NCBI RefSeq assembly: GCF_001633105.1
Contig: NZ_LUKZ01000009.1
Span: 619,423 to 683,422 of the forward strand
Length of the DNA stretch: 64,000 nt
From: Acidovorax sp. GW101-3H11
GTDB lineage: Bacteria; Pseudomonadota; Gammaproteobacteria; Burkholderiales; Burkholderiaceae_C
Direction: 5' to 3'
Shown here: one piece after another, positions 8,295 through 18,280 of the stretch
Position numbering within the stretch: the first letter of the stretch is position 1
How the letters are laid out: each line of letters opens with the position of its first letter
Made by a program: the position numbers and the translations under genes
Notes under the pieces: generated by a model
What the model was told of the DNA's origin: nothing
The model's input: only the letters and a program-made list of their open reading frames with translations
The model's database searches: none

Positions 8295-9727
8295 CCACGC
8301 CTTTGAAATCCGACGCCCTGCTGGTTGTGGAGGGGCTGGGCATCCAGGTGGGCGGCAAACGGCTGCTGCGCGACATCGGCTTCAGCCTGCGGCCGGGCGA
8401 GGCGCTGACTCTGGTGGGCGAAAGCGGCGCGGGCAAGTCGCTGCTGGCCCAGGCCATCATGGGCAACCTGCCGCCTGCACTGCAGGCGACGGGCCAGATC
8501 ACGCTGGATGGCACCACCACCCGCGCCCAGGACGCCGCCGCGCGCCGTGCCCTGTGGGGCCGCAAGCTGGCGCTGCTGCCGCAAGAGCCCTCGCTGGCGC
8601 TCAACCCCCTGGCCCGCGTGGCGCCGCAGCTGGCCGAGGTGTACCGCCTGCTGCACCAGCAGCCCCCCAGCGCCGCCAGCGCACAGGCCGTCCAGGCGCT
8701 GAGCGCTGCGGGCCTGGGCAGTGCTGGCAGCCACTACCCCTGGCAACTGTCGGGCGGCATGGCCCAGCGCGCCGTGGCCGCCATCACCCTGGCCGGGGGC
8801 GCGCCGGTGCTGATGGTGGACGAGCCCACCAAGGGCCTGGACGCGCATTGGCGCGGCCGCATGGTGGAGCTGTTCCAGGGCGTGCTGCAGGCGGGCGGCT
8901 GCCTGCTCACCATCACCCACGACATGCAGGTGGCGCAGGCGCTGGGCGGCCAGGTCATCGTGCTGCGCCACGGGCAGGCGGTGGAGCAAGGCGACATCCA
9001 CGCCGTGGCCGCCGCACCGCAGCACGCGTTTACGCGCCAGCTGCTGCAGGCCGACCCGGCCCGCTGGCTGCCGTTTGGCGCGCCCACGCCGGGCGAGCCG
9101 GTGGTGCAGGCGCATGGCATCTCCAAAGCCTATGGCGCGCAGCAGCTGTTTGCGCCGCTGGACCTGACGCTGCACAGCGGTGAACGCATCGCCGTGCAGG
9201 GCCCGAGCGGCACCGGCAAAAGCACGCTGGGCAATGTGCTGCTGGGCCTGGTGGCGCCCGACACCGGCCGCGTGGAGCGCAGCGCCCGGCTGCGCCCGCA
9301 TGCCTTTCAAAAGCTGTACCAGGACCCGGTGGGTTCGTTTGCGCCGCACATCAGCCTGGCCCAGTCGCTGCGCGATGCTGCCCGCTTGCACCGCTGCGAC
9401 TGGAAGGCGGTGCAGCAGCGCCTGGCGCAGCTGCGTATGCCCGAAGACCTGCTGGCGCGCAGGCCCGACCAGGTGTCGGGCGGCGAGCTGCAGCGCATTG
9501 CGCTGGCGCGCGTGCTGGTGGCGCAACCGGCCCTGCTGTTTGCCGACGAGCCCACCTCGCGCCTGGACCCGATCACGCAGCAGGAGGCCATCCAGGTGCT
9601 GCTGCACGCGGTGCAAGACACCGGCGCCGCGCTGATGCTGGTGACCCATGACCCCCACCTGGCCGCCGCCGTGGGAACGCGCACGCTGGACTTTGCACAG
9701 GGCAACACGCTGGCCTGCGCGGCGTGA
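8291..9727 (+). CDS. tandem (fused) ABC transporter ATPase
   Basis: Encodes 478 residues holding two complete ABC ATPase domains, equivalent to NikD+NikE or DppD+DppF in one chain. Domain 1: Walker A GESGAGKS (43-50), signature LSGGMAQR (about 153-160), Walker B LMVDEPTKGLD. Domain 2: Walker A GPSGTGKS (about 304-311), signature VSGGELQR, Walker B LLFADEPTSRLD. Both ATP sites look intact, although the Asp-Glu neighbourhoods and loop lengths differ. The fusion makes the locus a complete four-gene importer. It ends the operon; a GC-rich inverted repeat (GGGCCGGGCAGG.. and ..CCTGCCCGGGGC, about 9750-9820) follows. Confidence 0.92.
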   Translation: MTTPLKSDALLVVEGLGIQVGGKRLLRDIGFSLRPGEALTLVGESGAGKSLLAQAIMGNLPPALQATGQITLDGTTTRAQDAAARRALWGRKLALLPQEPSLALNPLARVAPQLAEVYRLLHQQPPSAASAQAVQALSAAGLGSAGSHYPWQLSGGMAQRAVAAITLAGGAPVLMVDEPTKGLDAHWRGRMVELFQGVLQAGGCLLTITHDMQVAQALGGQVIVLRHGQAVEQGDIHAVAAAPQHAFTRQLLQADPARWLPFGAPTPGEPVVQAHGISKAYGAQQLFAPLDLTLHSGERIAVQGPSGTGKSTLGNVLLGLVAPDTGRVERSARLRPHAFQKLYQDPVGSFAPHISLAQSLRDAARLHRCDWKAVQQRLAQLRMPEDLLARRPDQVSGGELQRIALARVLVAQPALLFADEPTSRLDPITQQEAIQVLLHAVQDTGAALMLVTHDPHLAAAVGTRTLDFAQGNTLACAA

Positions 9728-9836
9728 GTCCACGCATCACTTCACGCATGGGGCCGGGCAGGAGTCTACCCAGGCGCTCGCCCCAAAGCGCCCTTCTCCT
9801 ACCCTGCCCGGGGCGCTTTTCCGCTAAGGTGGCGGG

Positions 9837-10700
9837 ATGCATCTGAAACGACTCAACACCCTCAGCGGCGGGCGCCCCGCCTTCGGCAAGGCCCTGGCGG
9901 CCGCCACCCTTGCAACCCTGCTGGCGGCCTGCAGCAGCCAGCCCCAGGGAGCCCCCATGACGCAGCCCCCGTCTCCTTCTTCTTCCCCGTCTTCTTCCGC
10001 CCACACGCTGCAGGCCTATGACTGGGACCTGGTCGCCGCCCACGATGCCCGGGGCCAGGCGGCGCCTGGCTGGCTGCTGGCGGGCAAGCGCCCGCTGCGC
10101 CTGCACTTTGAGGCCCAGCGGCTGTCGGTGCAGAACCTGTGCAACGTGATGGGCGCGGGCTACACGCTGAGCGGCCCGAATCTGCAGGTAGGCCAGCCCG
10201 TGTCCACCAAACGCGCCTGCGCCGAGCGCGACCTGATGGATCTGGAGCAGCGGGTGGCCACCCTGCTGCCCCAGGCCCAGCGTTGGGAGCTAAAGGGAGT
10301 CACCGCCACCACCGCGCCGCAGCTGGCGCTGTGGTTTGCCGACGGCAGCCGCTGGGAGCTGGCGGGTTCGCCCACACCGGCCACGCGGTTTGGCTCGGCG
10401 GGCGAACGGATGTTTCTGGAAGTGGCCCCCGAGCGTGTGGCCTGCAACCACCCGCTGATGCCCCAGGCCCAGTGTCTGCGCGTGCGCGATGTGCGCTATG
10501 CCGACAACGGTGTGCGCCAAGGGGTGGGCGAGTGGCGCATCTTCCAGGGCGAGATCGAGGGCTACCGCCACGAGCCGGGCCTGCGCAACGTGCTGCGGGT
10601 GCAGCGCTACTCGCTGGCGCGCAACGGCCAACTGCCCGCCGATGCGCCCAGCCATGCGTATCTGCTCGACATGGTGGTAGAGACCGAACGGGTCCGGTAG
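9837..10700 (+). CDS. META and DUF4377 domain lipoprotein
   Basis: Encodes 287 residues. It starts with a lipoprotein signal whose lipobox is LLAAC (Cys32), followed by a Pro/Ser-rich linker (PPSPSSSPSSS). Residues about 55-165 form a META (HslJ-like) domain with YDWDLVAAHDARG, LHFEAQRLSVQNLCNVMGAGY and, near its end, LALWFADGSRWEL. The C-terminal part (about 190-285) fits DUF4377: VAPERVACNHPLMPQAQCLRVR, then EWRIFQGEIEGYRHEPG. Probably an outer-membrane-anchored periplasmic protein; such META proteins have been linked to stress tolerance, but the function is not established. It is convergent with the signalling operon. Confidence 0.85.
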   Translation: MHLKRLNTLSGGRPAFGKALAAATLATLLAACSSQPQGAPMTQPPSPSSSPSSSAHTLQAYDWDLVAAHDARGQAAPGWLLAGKRPLRLHFEAQRLSVQNLCNVMGAGYTLSGPNLQVGQPVSTKRACAERDLMDLEQRVATLLPQAQRWELKGVTATTAPQLALWFADGSRWELAGSPTPATRFGSAGERMFLEVAPERVACNHPLMPQAQCLRVRDVRYADNGVRQGVGEWRIFQGEIEGYRHEPGLRNVLRVQRYSLARNGQLPADAPSHAYLLDMVVETERVR

Positions 10701-10712
10701 AGCCTGAAACTT

Positions 10713-10775
10713 CAAGCAAAAAGTGCCTTTACCGCGCGACCATCATGCCTTTATAGCTATCAAATACATAGCATC
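10713..10775 (+). repeat. dispersed palindromic repeat, copy A
   Basis: Contains AAAAAGTGCCTTTACCGCGC, CCATCATGC and ATAGCTATCAAATACATAGC. It aligns with the copies at 42674, 43977 and 57378. It fills the gap between the convergent stops of the META lipoprotein and the EAL gene and may act as a transcription barrier. Confidence 0.75.
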
Positions 10776-10776
10776 A

Positions 10777-13700
10777 CTACGGCACAGGCACTGAAACAGC
10801 CGCCCCCGAGGGTGCCGCAGCGCGCAAAAAGCGCTGCTCGAACGCGCTGGCAGGCAGCGGCTGGCTGAGCAGGTAGCCCTGCATCTCGTCACAGCCCAGC
10901 TGCGCCAGCCGCGCACGCTGGTCCTCGGTCTCCACGCCCTCGGCCACCACCTTCAGGCGCAGCGAATGCCCCAGGTTGACGATGGTGGACACCAGCGACA
11001 GCCCCTGGGGCCCGGAGGCCATGTTCATGGTGAACGAACGGTCGATCTTGAGCGTGTCCACCGGCAGCCGGGCCAGGTAGCTCAGCGACGAGAACCCGGT
11101 GCCAAAGTCGTCGATGGCGATGGTGATGCCCATCTCGCGCAGCGCGTGCAGGCTTTGGGTGCTGCGCTCCACATCGTCCATCACCATGCTTTCGGTGATC
11201 TCCAGCTCCAGCCCGCTGGCGGCGGCGGCGTCGTGCGCCACGGCGTCGCGCACCTCGGCAATGAAGCCCTGGTGCCGCAGCTGCAGGATGGACACGTTCA
11301 CGGCCACCCGCAGCGGCGCCAGCCCCGCCTGGCGCCAGCGCAGGTTGTCGGCCAGCGCCTGCCGCAGCGCCCAGCGGCCCACGTCGTAGATCAGGCCGGT
11401 TTCTTCGAGGATGGGGATGAACTGGCCGGGCGGCACCAGGCCCCGGCGCGGGTCGTTCCAGCGGATCAGCGCCTCGACGCCCGTGATGGCGCCACTGGCC
11501 AGGTGCTGCTTGGGCTGGTAGTGCAACACAAACTGGCCCTGCTCCAGCGCCGCGCGCAGGCGCCCTTCCAGGCTCAGCGCCTCGGCCACGCGGGTGTTCA
11601 TCTCGGAGGTGTAGAACAGCAGGCTGTCGGCCGATGCCTTGGCCTTGTTGACGGCGGCTTCGGCGTTGCGCAGCAGGGTTTCGGCATCGGCACCGTCCAT
11701 GGGGTACAGGGCCACCCCGGCCTTGGCGGCCATGCGCAGCTCGGTGCCGCCCACCACAAAAGGCGTGTCGAAACAGGCACGCATGAGCAGGTCCACCGCC
11801 ACCGCCACGGCCCCGGCGTCGCGGGCCTCGGTCACGGCGATGCCAAAGCTGTTGATGCCGATGCGCGCCACGTCGTGCAGGTTGCTCGCTGCATGCTGCA
11901 GCCGCAGCGCGACCTGCTTGAGCAGTTCATCGCCCGCCTGGCGCCCCAGGGTGTCGTTGACGATGCGAAACCGGCTGACATCCATCAGCGCCACGCCATG
12001 CAAGGCCTTGGCCCCGTCGCGGGCCCGCAGGTGCTGCCCGGTGCGCTCCAGAAACAGCGTGCGGTTGGGCAGGCCGGTGATTTCGTCGTAATAGGCCAGG
12101 TAGCTCAGGCGGTCTTCCTTGTCGAGGTGGTCCATGGCAAAGCCGATGTCCCCGGCCAGCTCGGTCAGCAGCTTCATCTCGGCCGCGTCGAAAAAGCCCA
12201 CCTCGTCCGCCAGCAGGGCCACCACGGCCACCACATCCCCCGCCACCACAATGGGCAGCACCGCAATGCTGGCCACGCCACGCGCCTGCAGCTGTTCGCG
12301 CAGCATCACGCGCGGGTCGCCGGTGATGTCGTCGCACAGCACGGGCCGCCCCGAGCGCACCACGGCGGCGGCCAGGCTTTCTTCGGGCGTGGGCACATCG
12401 AACAGGCCCAGCCGGTCGTGGATGTTGTGGATGAAGTCGGCCTCGGCCCCCGACACGCCCACGGGCACCACGCGCCGCGCCGCGCGGTCCACCCGGCCGA
12501 TCCAGGCGATGCGGAAGTGGCCATGGTCCACGGCAATGCGGCAGGCCTCGCGGAACAGCTCGTCGCGCTGGCGCACGCGCACGATCAGGGTGTTGATGCC
12601 GCTGAGCATGGCGTACACGCGGTTCAGCCGCTTGATCTTGCGCTCGGCCTCGCGCCGCTCGGTGATGTCTTCGCCCAGGCTGGCCACGCCCGTCACCTGC
12701 CCGCCCACCGAGCGCAGCACGGTGTTGTTCCAGTGCACCAGGCGGCGCTCGCCCGAGCGGGTGAGGATTTCGTTGTCGTAGTGCCAGGCCGAGGGCCGGT
12801 CGGCCAGCAGGTCGGCAAACACATCGCGCACATGGGCGGTTTCGGGCGGCACAAACAGCTCGAACCAGTTGCGGCCAAACACCTCCTCGCGCTGCCAGCC
12901 CGTCAGGCGCAGCAGGTAGTCGTTGCAGTAGGTGATCAGGCCGGTGCAGTCCAGCATCAGCGAGATCATCTCGACCTTGTCGAGCATGGTGTTGAAGCGC
13001 CGGTCGCTTTCGTGCAGCTCTTCTTCGGCACGTTTTTCCTTGGTCACGTCCTGGATGGTGTTGAACCAGCGGCCCACCGTGCCCCGGCCGGTCTCGTCCT
13101 CCAGCGGCTCCATCACCTGGCGCAGGTACTGCAGCTCGCCCGACGGGTTGAGCACGCGGTAGGTGAAGTCCACCCGGATCCTCTGGCGCGCGGCCTGCAG
13201 CGCATGGTGGCGGAACGTGCCCCGGTCGTGCGGGTGCACCAGTTCCAGCCATTCGCGCGCCGAGCGGGGCACCGCGTCGGCGGGCAGGCCCAGGATGTCG
13301 GGCAAGGTGTCTTGCCAGCTTTCAAACGCGCCGTCGTGCCCGCTGATCACATGGGTGATCTTGGCCAGGGCCTGCGCCCGGCGCAGGCTGACCTTGCTGG
13401 CGCGCAGTTCGTCCATGGCGCGCTGGCGCTCGAACACCTCCACCTGCAGCTGTTCGGCGTGTTTCTGCACCTCCATGTAGAGGCTGCCGTTTTCGTAGAT
13501 GCGCCCCACCTGGGCGCCCAGGATAGCCAAGACCTTTTCATCGTCGGCGCTGAACTCTTCGGCCCCCTCCTTGTTGGCCAGGCAGATCCAGCCGTAGGAA
13601 AACGACAGCGAGGTGACGGGCGCGATCAGCCCGGTGTGCAGCGGCGGGTAGCCTGCGGGCAGGCCGATCACGCTGGGGTTGCCACCGGGGTTGGTCACGC

Positions 13701-14445
13701 GCTCGGAGCGGCGGTCGGCCCGCAACTGCCCCAGCAGGCCGTGGGAGACCACGGGCAGGTCCAGCGGCCGGTCCTGCGGCCCTGTGCGTGCGGGATCGAT
13801 GCCGCTGGTGCAGGTGATGGCGCTGCCGCTGTGTTTGCGCACCACGCACAACACGGCGTACTGCGCCCCCACCAGTTCGCGCGCCCCACGGCACACATTG
13901 GCCAGCAGCACCTGCGGGTCGCGTTCGGAGGCGAGCTGCAGGTTCAGGTCGGTCAGCGCCGCCAGGCGCCGGTTCATGGCCTCCAGCTCAGCCACGTTGC
14001 CCGTGAGCTTGTCGGTAACGAGCTGCAGGTGGCGGGTCTGGAAGCCATGCTCCAGCGCCACCGAAGGCCGGGGCGCAATCTGCGTGAGCGCCTGCTCGAT
14101 GGCGGCCAGGATGTCCTGCGGCTCGCAGGGCTTGACCAGCACCTGCGTGACGCCGCAGGCCAGCGCGAGGTTGCGCGCCTCCTGCTCGCGGTAGTGCGCG
14201 CTGTAGAAGATCACCTGCGTGGCCGCCAGGTGGTGGTCGGCCCGCAGCTGGCGCACGAACTCGTAGCCGTCCATGGTCGGCATCAGGATGTCGGAGATCA
14301 CCAGGTCAGGCCGCTCGGCGCGCACCAGGGCCAGGGCCTCGGCGCCATCGGCGGCCTCCAGGGCCTGGTGGCCGCTGTGCCCGATGAGCGTGACCACCAG
14401 CGCCCGGTTGGCGGGAAGGTCATCAACAACAAGGATCTTTGCCAT
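10777..14445 (-). CDS. REC-GAF-PAS-PAS-GAF-GGDEF-EAL cyclic-di-GMP protein
   Basis: Encodes 1222 residues, cytoplasmic. Order: receiver (1-120, phospho-acceptor Asp52 in VISDILMP), GAF (about 165-325), two PAS (about 355-470 and 480-600), GAF (about 620-765), GGDEF (about 780-940) and EAL (about 955-1205). The EAL part keeps its catalytic motifs: EALIRW (Glu991), NVS, ITES, DDFGTG, KIDRSF, AEGVET. The GGDEF signature is degenerate (RIGINSF where RxGGDEF is expected, near residue 865). The expected activity is therefore cyclic-di-GMP hydrolysis controlled by phosphorylation and GAF/PAS ligands. It lies 20 bp downstream of a lone receiver and a histidine kinase, which probably phosphorylate it. 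Confidence 0.93.
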   Translation of the reverse strand: MAKILVVDDLPANRALVVTLIGHSGHQALEAADGAEALALVRAERPDLVISDILMPTMDGYEFVRQLRADHHLAATQVIFYSAHYREQEARNLALACGVTQVLVKPCEPQDILAAIEQALTQIAPRPSVALEHGFQTRHLQLVTDKLTGNVAELEAMNRRLAALTDLNLQLASERDPQVLLANVCRGARELVGAQYAVLCVVRKHSGSAITCTSGIDPARTGPQDRPLDLPVVSHGLLGQLRADRRSERVTNPGGNPSVIGLPAGYPPLHTGLIAPVTSLSFSYGWICLANKEGAEEFSADDEKVLAILGAQVGRIYENGSLYMEVQKHAEQLQVEVFERQRAMDELRASKVSLRRAQALAKITHVISGHDGAFESWQDTLPDILGLPADAVPRSAREWLELVHPHDRGTFRHHALQAARQRIRVDFTYRVLNPSGELQYLRQVMEPLEDETGRGTVGRWFNTIQDVTKEKRAEEELHESDRRFNTMLDKVEMISLMLDCTGLITYCNDYLLRLTGWQREEVFGRNWFELFVPPETAHVRDVFADLLADRPSAWHYDNEILTRSGERRLVHWNNTVLRSVGGQVTGVASLGEDITERREAERKIKRLNRVYAMLSGINTLIVRVRQRDELFREACRIAVDHGHFRIAWIGRVDRAARRVVPVGVSGAEADFIHNIHDRLGLFDVPTPEESLAAAVVRSGRPVLCDDITGDPRVMLREQLQARGVASIAVLPIVVAGDVVAVVALLADEVGFFDAAEMKLLTELAGDIGFAMDHLDKEDRLSYLAYYDEITGLPNRTLFLERTGQHLRARDGAKALHGVALMDVSRFRIVNDTLGRQAGDELLKQVALRLQHAASNLHDVARIGINSFGIAVTEARDAGAVAVAVDLLMRACFDTPFVVGGTELRMAAKAGVALYPMDGADAETLLRNAEAAVNKAKASADSLLFYTSEMNTRVAEALSLEGRLRAALEQGQFVLHYQPKQHLASGAITGVEALIRWNDPRRGLVPPGQFIPILEETGLIYDVGRWALRQALADNLRWRQAGLAPLRVAVNVSILQLRHQGFIAEVRDAVAHDAAAASGLELEITESMVMDDVERSTQSLHALREMGITIAIDDFGTGFSSLSYLARLPVDTLKIDRSFTMNMASGPQGLSLVSTIVNLGHSLRLKVVAEGVETEDQRARLAQLGCDEMQGYLLSQPLPASAFEQRFLRAAAPSGAAVSVPVP

Positions 14446-14465
14446 GCGCTGCCCGGTGCTTCTGG

Positions 14466-14860
14466 TCAGCCCTCGGTGGGCGGGGTGTTGAACGGCGGCC
14501 CCAGGAAGGCCTCGACCTGCTGCACGAAGGTTTCGGGCGTGATGGGCTTGGACAGGTGTTCGTTGAAGCCCACGTCCAGCGCCTTCTCCCGGTCGCCCGG
14601 CATCGAGAACGCCGTGACCGCCACCAGCGGCACCACGCGCCAGATCATGCTGGTGCGCAGGCTGCGGGCCACCTCATAGCCGTTCATCACAGGCATCTGC
14701 AGGTCGCACAGGATGATGTCCGGGCTTTCTGCCAGTGCAACACGCACGCCCACGGCACCGTTTTCTGCGGCCAGCACGCGGTGGCCTGCGGCTTCCAGCA
14801 GGTAGGTGACCAGCTGGCGGCTGGCATCGTCGTCTTCTATGACCAGGATGGTGGCTTTGG

Positions 14861-14864
<4 letters not shown>
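14466..14864 (-). CDS. single-domain response regulator
   Basis: Encodes 132 residues forming one receiver domain: acidic pocket VIEDDD (8-13), phospho-acceptor Asp54 in ILCDLQMP, the Thr/Ala switch region VAVTAF and the conserved Lys in SKPIT. There is no output domain, so it either shuttles phosphoryl groups (CheY/Spo0F-like) or competes with the receiver of the adjacent EAL protein. Its start overlaps the kinase stop by four bases (14861-14864), giving coupled synthesis. Partner assignment is from gene order only. Confidence 0.92.
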
Positions 14865-16714
<1,850 letters not shown>

Positions 16715-16873
16715 GCAGCCCTCTTGTGCCTCTTGTTCCAAGTGGAGTTCCTTCCCTGCACCGCACCGCCAGGGTGCAAAACCATATTATGTGGGAACGC
16801 AAGAAAACACCAACACAGAAGTGCCATCGTGAATGCCCGGGCCACAACCGCTGCGCCACAGGGCGCAAGGCAC

Positions 16874-16904
16874 AAAAAAGCCCCTGAAGCGGCAAGGGCT
16901 TCAG
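16874..16904 (-). terminator. intrinsic terminator of the tautomerase operon
   Basis: Read on the minus strand: CTGAAGC..CCTTGCC..GCTTCAG, then GGGGC and six T. It lies 43 bp after the NTF2-like gene and before the kinase operon. Confidence 0.75.
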
Positions 16905-16946
16905 AGACTTTTTCTGTGGACCCAGAACGCCCACGGCGCCGGGCGA

Positions 16947-17330
16947 TCAACCCCGGATGTCGTAGTGAAAGACCTTGGAGACGATCTGCCAACGCCCATC
17001 CAGCCAAAGCAAGGTGAGCAGGTCGATGAAGTGTTTCGGCGCGATGGAGCACTGCAGCCTGGCCAGCGCCGTCACGGGGCCCACCAGTTCGATGGAGAGC
17101 ACGCGGTCGGTGCGCGGCTGGCCGCTCGCGGCCGGTGCCGGGCGGGCGTCCACCACCGGGAAGTACTCGTGCATGCGCCAGAAGATGGGTTGATCACCCA
17201 CCGCCGTGGCGTACAGGGCCTGCGGGTGGAACACCTGGGCCAGGCGCGCTGTGTCGCTGTGGTACAGGCCGTCCAGGTACAGCTCCAGCACCGCGTGGAT
17301 GGCGGCAAAGTCGGCGGCGGTGCTGGTCAT
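16947..17330 (-). CDS. NTF2-like (SnoaL/lumazine-binding type) protein
   Basis: Encodes 127 residues with the NTF2-like cone-fold pattern: AAIHAVLELYLDGLYHSDTA at the start, FHPQALYATAVGD, then LVGPVTALARLQCSI and a final strand pair LLWLDGRWQIVSKVFHYDI. Related small proteins are annotated as nuclear transport factor 2 family or putative lumazine-binding; some are enzymes, and the activity here is unknown. The start overlaps the stop of the tautomerase gene (17327-17330), and a GST lies further upstream. The three genes form one operon divergent from a LysR regulator, which suggests detoxification or breakdown of one compound. Confidence 0.8.
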   Translation of the reverse strand: MTSTAADFAAIHAVLELYLDGLYHSDTARLAQVFHPQALYATAVGDQPIFWRMHEYFPVVDARPAPAASGQPRTDRVLSIELVGPVTALARLQCSIAPKHFIDLLTLLWLDGRWQIVSKVFHYDIRG

Positions 17331-17545
17331 TGCGCACCCCCTTGTCTGGCGCGCTCGCGCAGCACGGTCACGGTTTCACCCGCAATGCCCCAATGGTCGG
17401 TGTCCACCTCTTCGATCACGACAAAGGTGGTGGCCGGGTTCTTGCCCAGCACCTGCACCACCAGGTCGGTCGCGCCACGGATCAGCTGGGCCTTTTGTTC
17501 ACGCGATGCACCTTCGCGGGTGATCTGGATGTTGATGTAGGGCAT
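17327..17545 (-). CDS. 4-oxalocrotonate tautomerase family protein
   Basis: Encodes 72 residues beginning MPYINIQITREG. Pro2 of the translated sequence becomes the catalytic N-terminal proline after Met removal, as in 4-OT/DmpI enzymes. The rest (KAQLIRGATDLVVQVLGKNP, then VVIEEVDTDHWGIAGE) fits the beta-alpha-beta fold of the family. These enzymes tautomerise or dehalogenate small keto/enol acids; the substrate is unknown. It is placed 11 bp after the GST gene and overlaps the NTF2-like gene. The start is the ATG at 17545 because the proline must follow Met directly. Confidence 0.9.
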   Translation of the reverse strand: MPYINIQITREGASREQKAQLIRGATDLVVQVLGKNPATTFVVIEEVDTDHWGIAGETVTVLRERARQGGAQ

Positions 17546-17556
17546 GGCTCGCTTCC

Positions 17557-18174
17557 TCAGCCCACCAGGCCTTCGGCTTGCATCGCGGCCCGGACCTCGG
17601 GGCGGGCCGCCACGCGCGCCATGAAGCTGCCGATGTGCTGCAGCTCGACCAGATCGATCTGTACGAACTTGGCCCAGCCGAGCACCACAAACAGATAGGC
17701 ATCGGCGGCAGTGAAATCGTCGCCCGTGAGGTAGCTTTTGCCCGCCAGCTGCCCGTCGAGCCAGACCAGCTTTTTGTAGAGCACCGCAGCCAGCGCCTTC
17801 TTGGCGGTGGCATCTACATCGCTGTGGAACAGCGGCGTGAAGGACTTGTGCAGCTCGGCCGTCACGTAGTTTTGCCATTCCATGACGCGGTAGCGCTCCA
17901 GGCTGCCCGCTGGCGGCATCAGGGTGTGGGCACCCGCGCGGTCGGCCACGTACTGGGCGACCACCGGGCCTTCGGTGATTCGCGTCCCGTCCGGGAGTTC
18001 GATCACCGGCACCTGGCCTTTCGGGCTGATGGCATAGAAGTCGCCGCCGCTGGTGGTGTGTTTGCTGGTATCGACCTTCTCCAGCGTGAAGGGTGTGCCG
18101 GTTTCGCGCAGAAGGATGTGCGTGGCCAGCGAGCATGCGCCGGGGGCGTAGTAGAGCTTGATAGAGGTCTGCAT
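17557..18174 (-). CDS. glutathione S-transferase
   Basis: Encodes 205 residues. The N-terminal thioredoxin-like domain starts IKLYYAPGACSLATHILLRE, the typical beta-class GST opening with the Tyr/Cys/Ser region at residues 8-15. It includes GQVPVIELPDG and ITEGPVVAQYV, which contain the cis-Pro and the glutathione-binding Glu. The all-helical C-domain has FTAADAYLFVVLGWA (N-capping box). It conjugates or reduces electrophiles with glutathione in the cytoplasm. First gene of the operon with the tautomerase and NTF2-like genes; the promoter region is shared with the divergent LysR gene. Substrate unknown. Confidence 0.92.
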   Translation of the reverse strand: MQTSIKLYYAPGACSLATHILLRETGTPFTLEKVDTSKHTTSGGDFYAISPKGQVPVIELPDGTRITEGPVVAQYVADRAGAHTLMPPAGSLERYRVMEWQNYVTAELHKSFTPLFHSDVDATAKKALAAVLYKKLVWLDGQLAGKSYLTGDDFTAADAYLFVVLGWAKFVQIDLVELQHIGSFMARVAARPEVRAAMQAEGLVG

Positions 18175-18226
18175 CGGGGGACTCCTTATGTCCTGGGTTG
18201 GTGATGCAGTGACTCTATTTGCGATG

Positions 18227-18239
18227 TTATTGACAATAA
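18227..18239. promoter_or_regulatory. probable LysR operator (T-N11-A palindrome)
   Basis: TTATTG-A-CAATAA is a perfect 6-bp dyad of the T-N11-A type. It lies in the 106-bp divergent gap between the GST operon (start 18174) and the LysR gene (start 18281), in an AT-rich stretch suited to hold both promoters. Confidence 0.65.
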
Positions 18240-18280
18240 AGCAGACTACTTTCAAATCACTAATTACACATAAATCACCA

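Noticed and set aside
10966-14679. 1237-codon open frame on the plus strand
   Set aside because: It is antisense to the EAL protein gene, His/Gln/Ala-rich, has no domain motif and arises from high-G+C codon structure.
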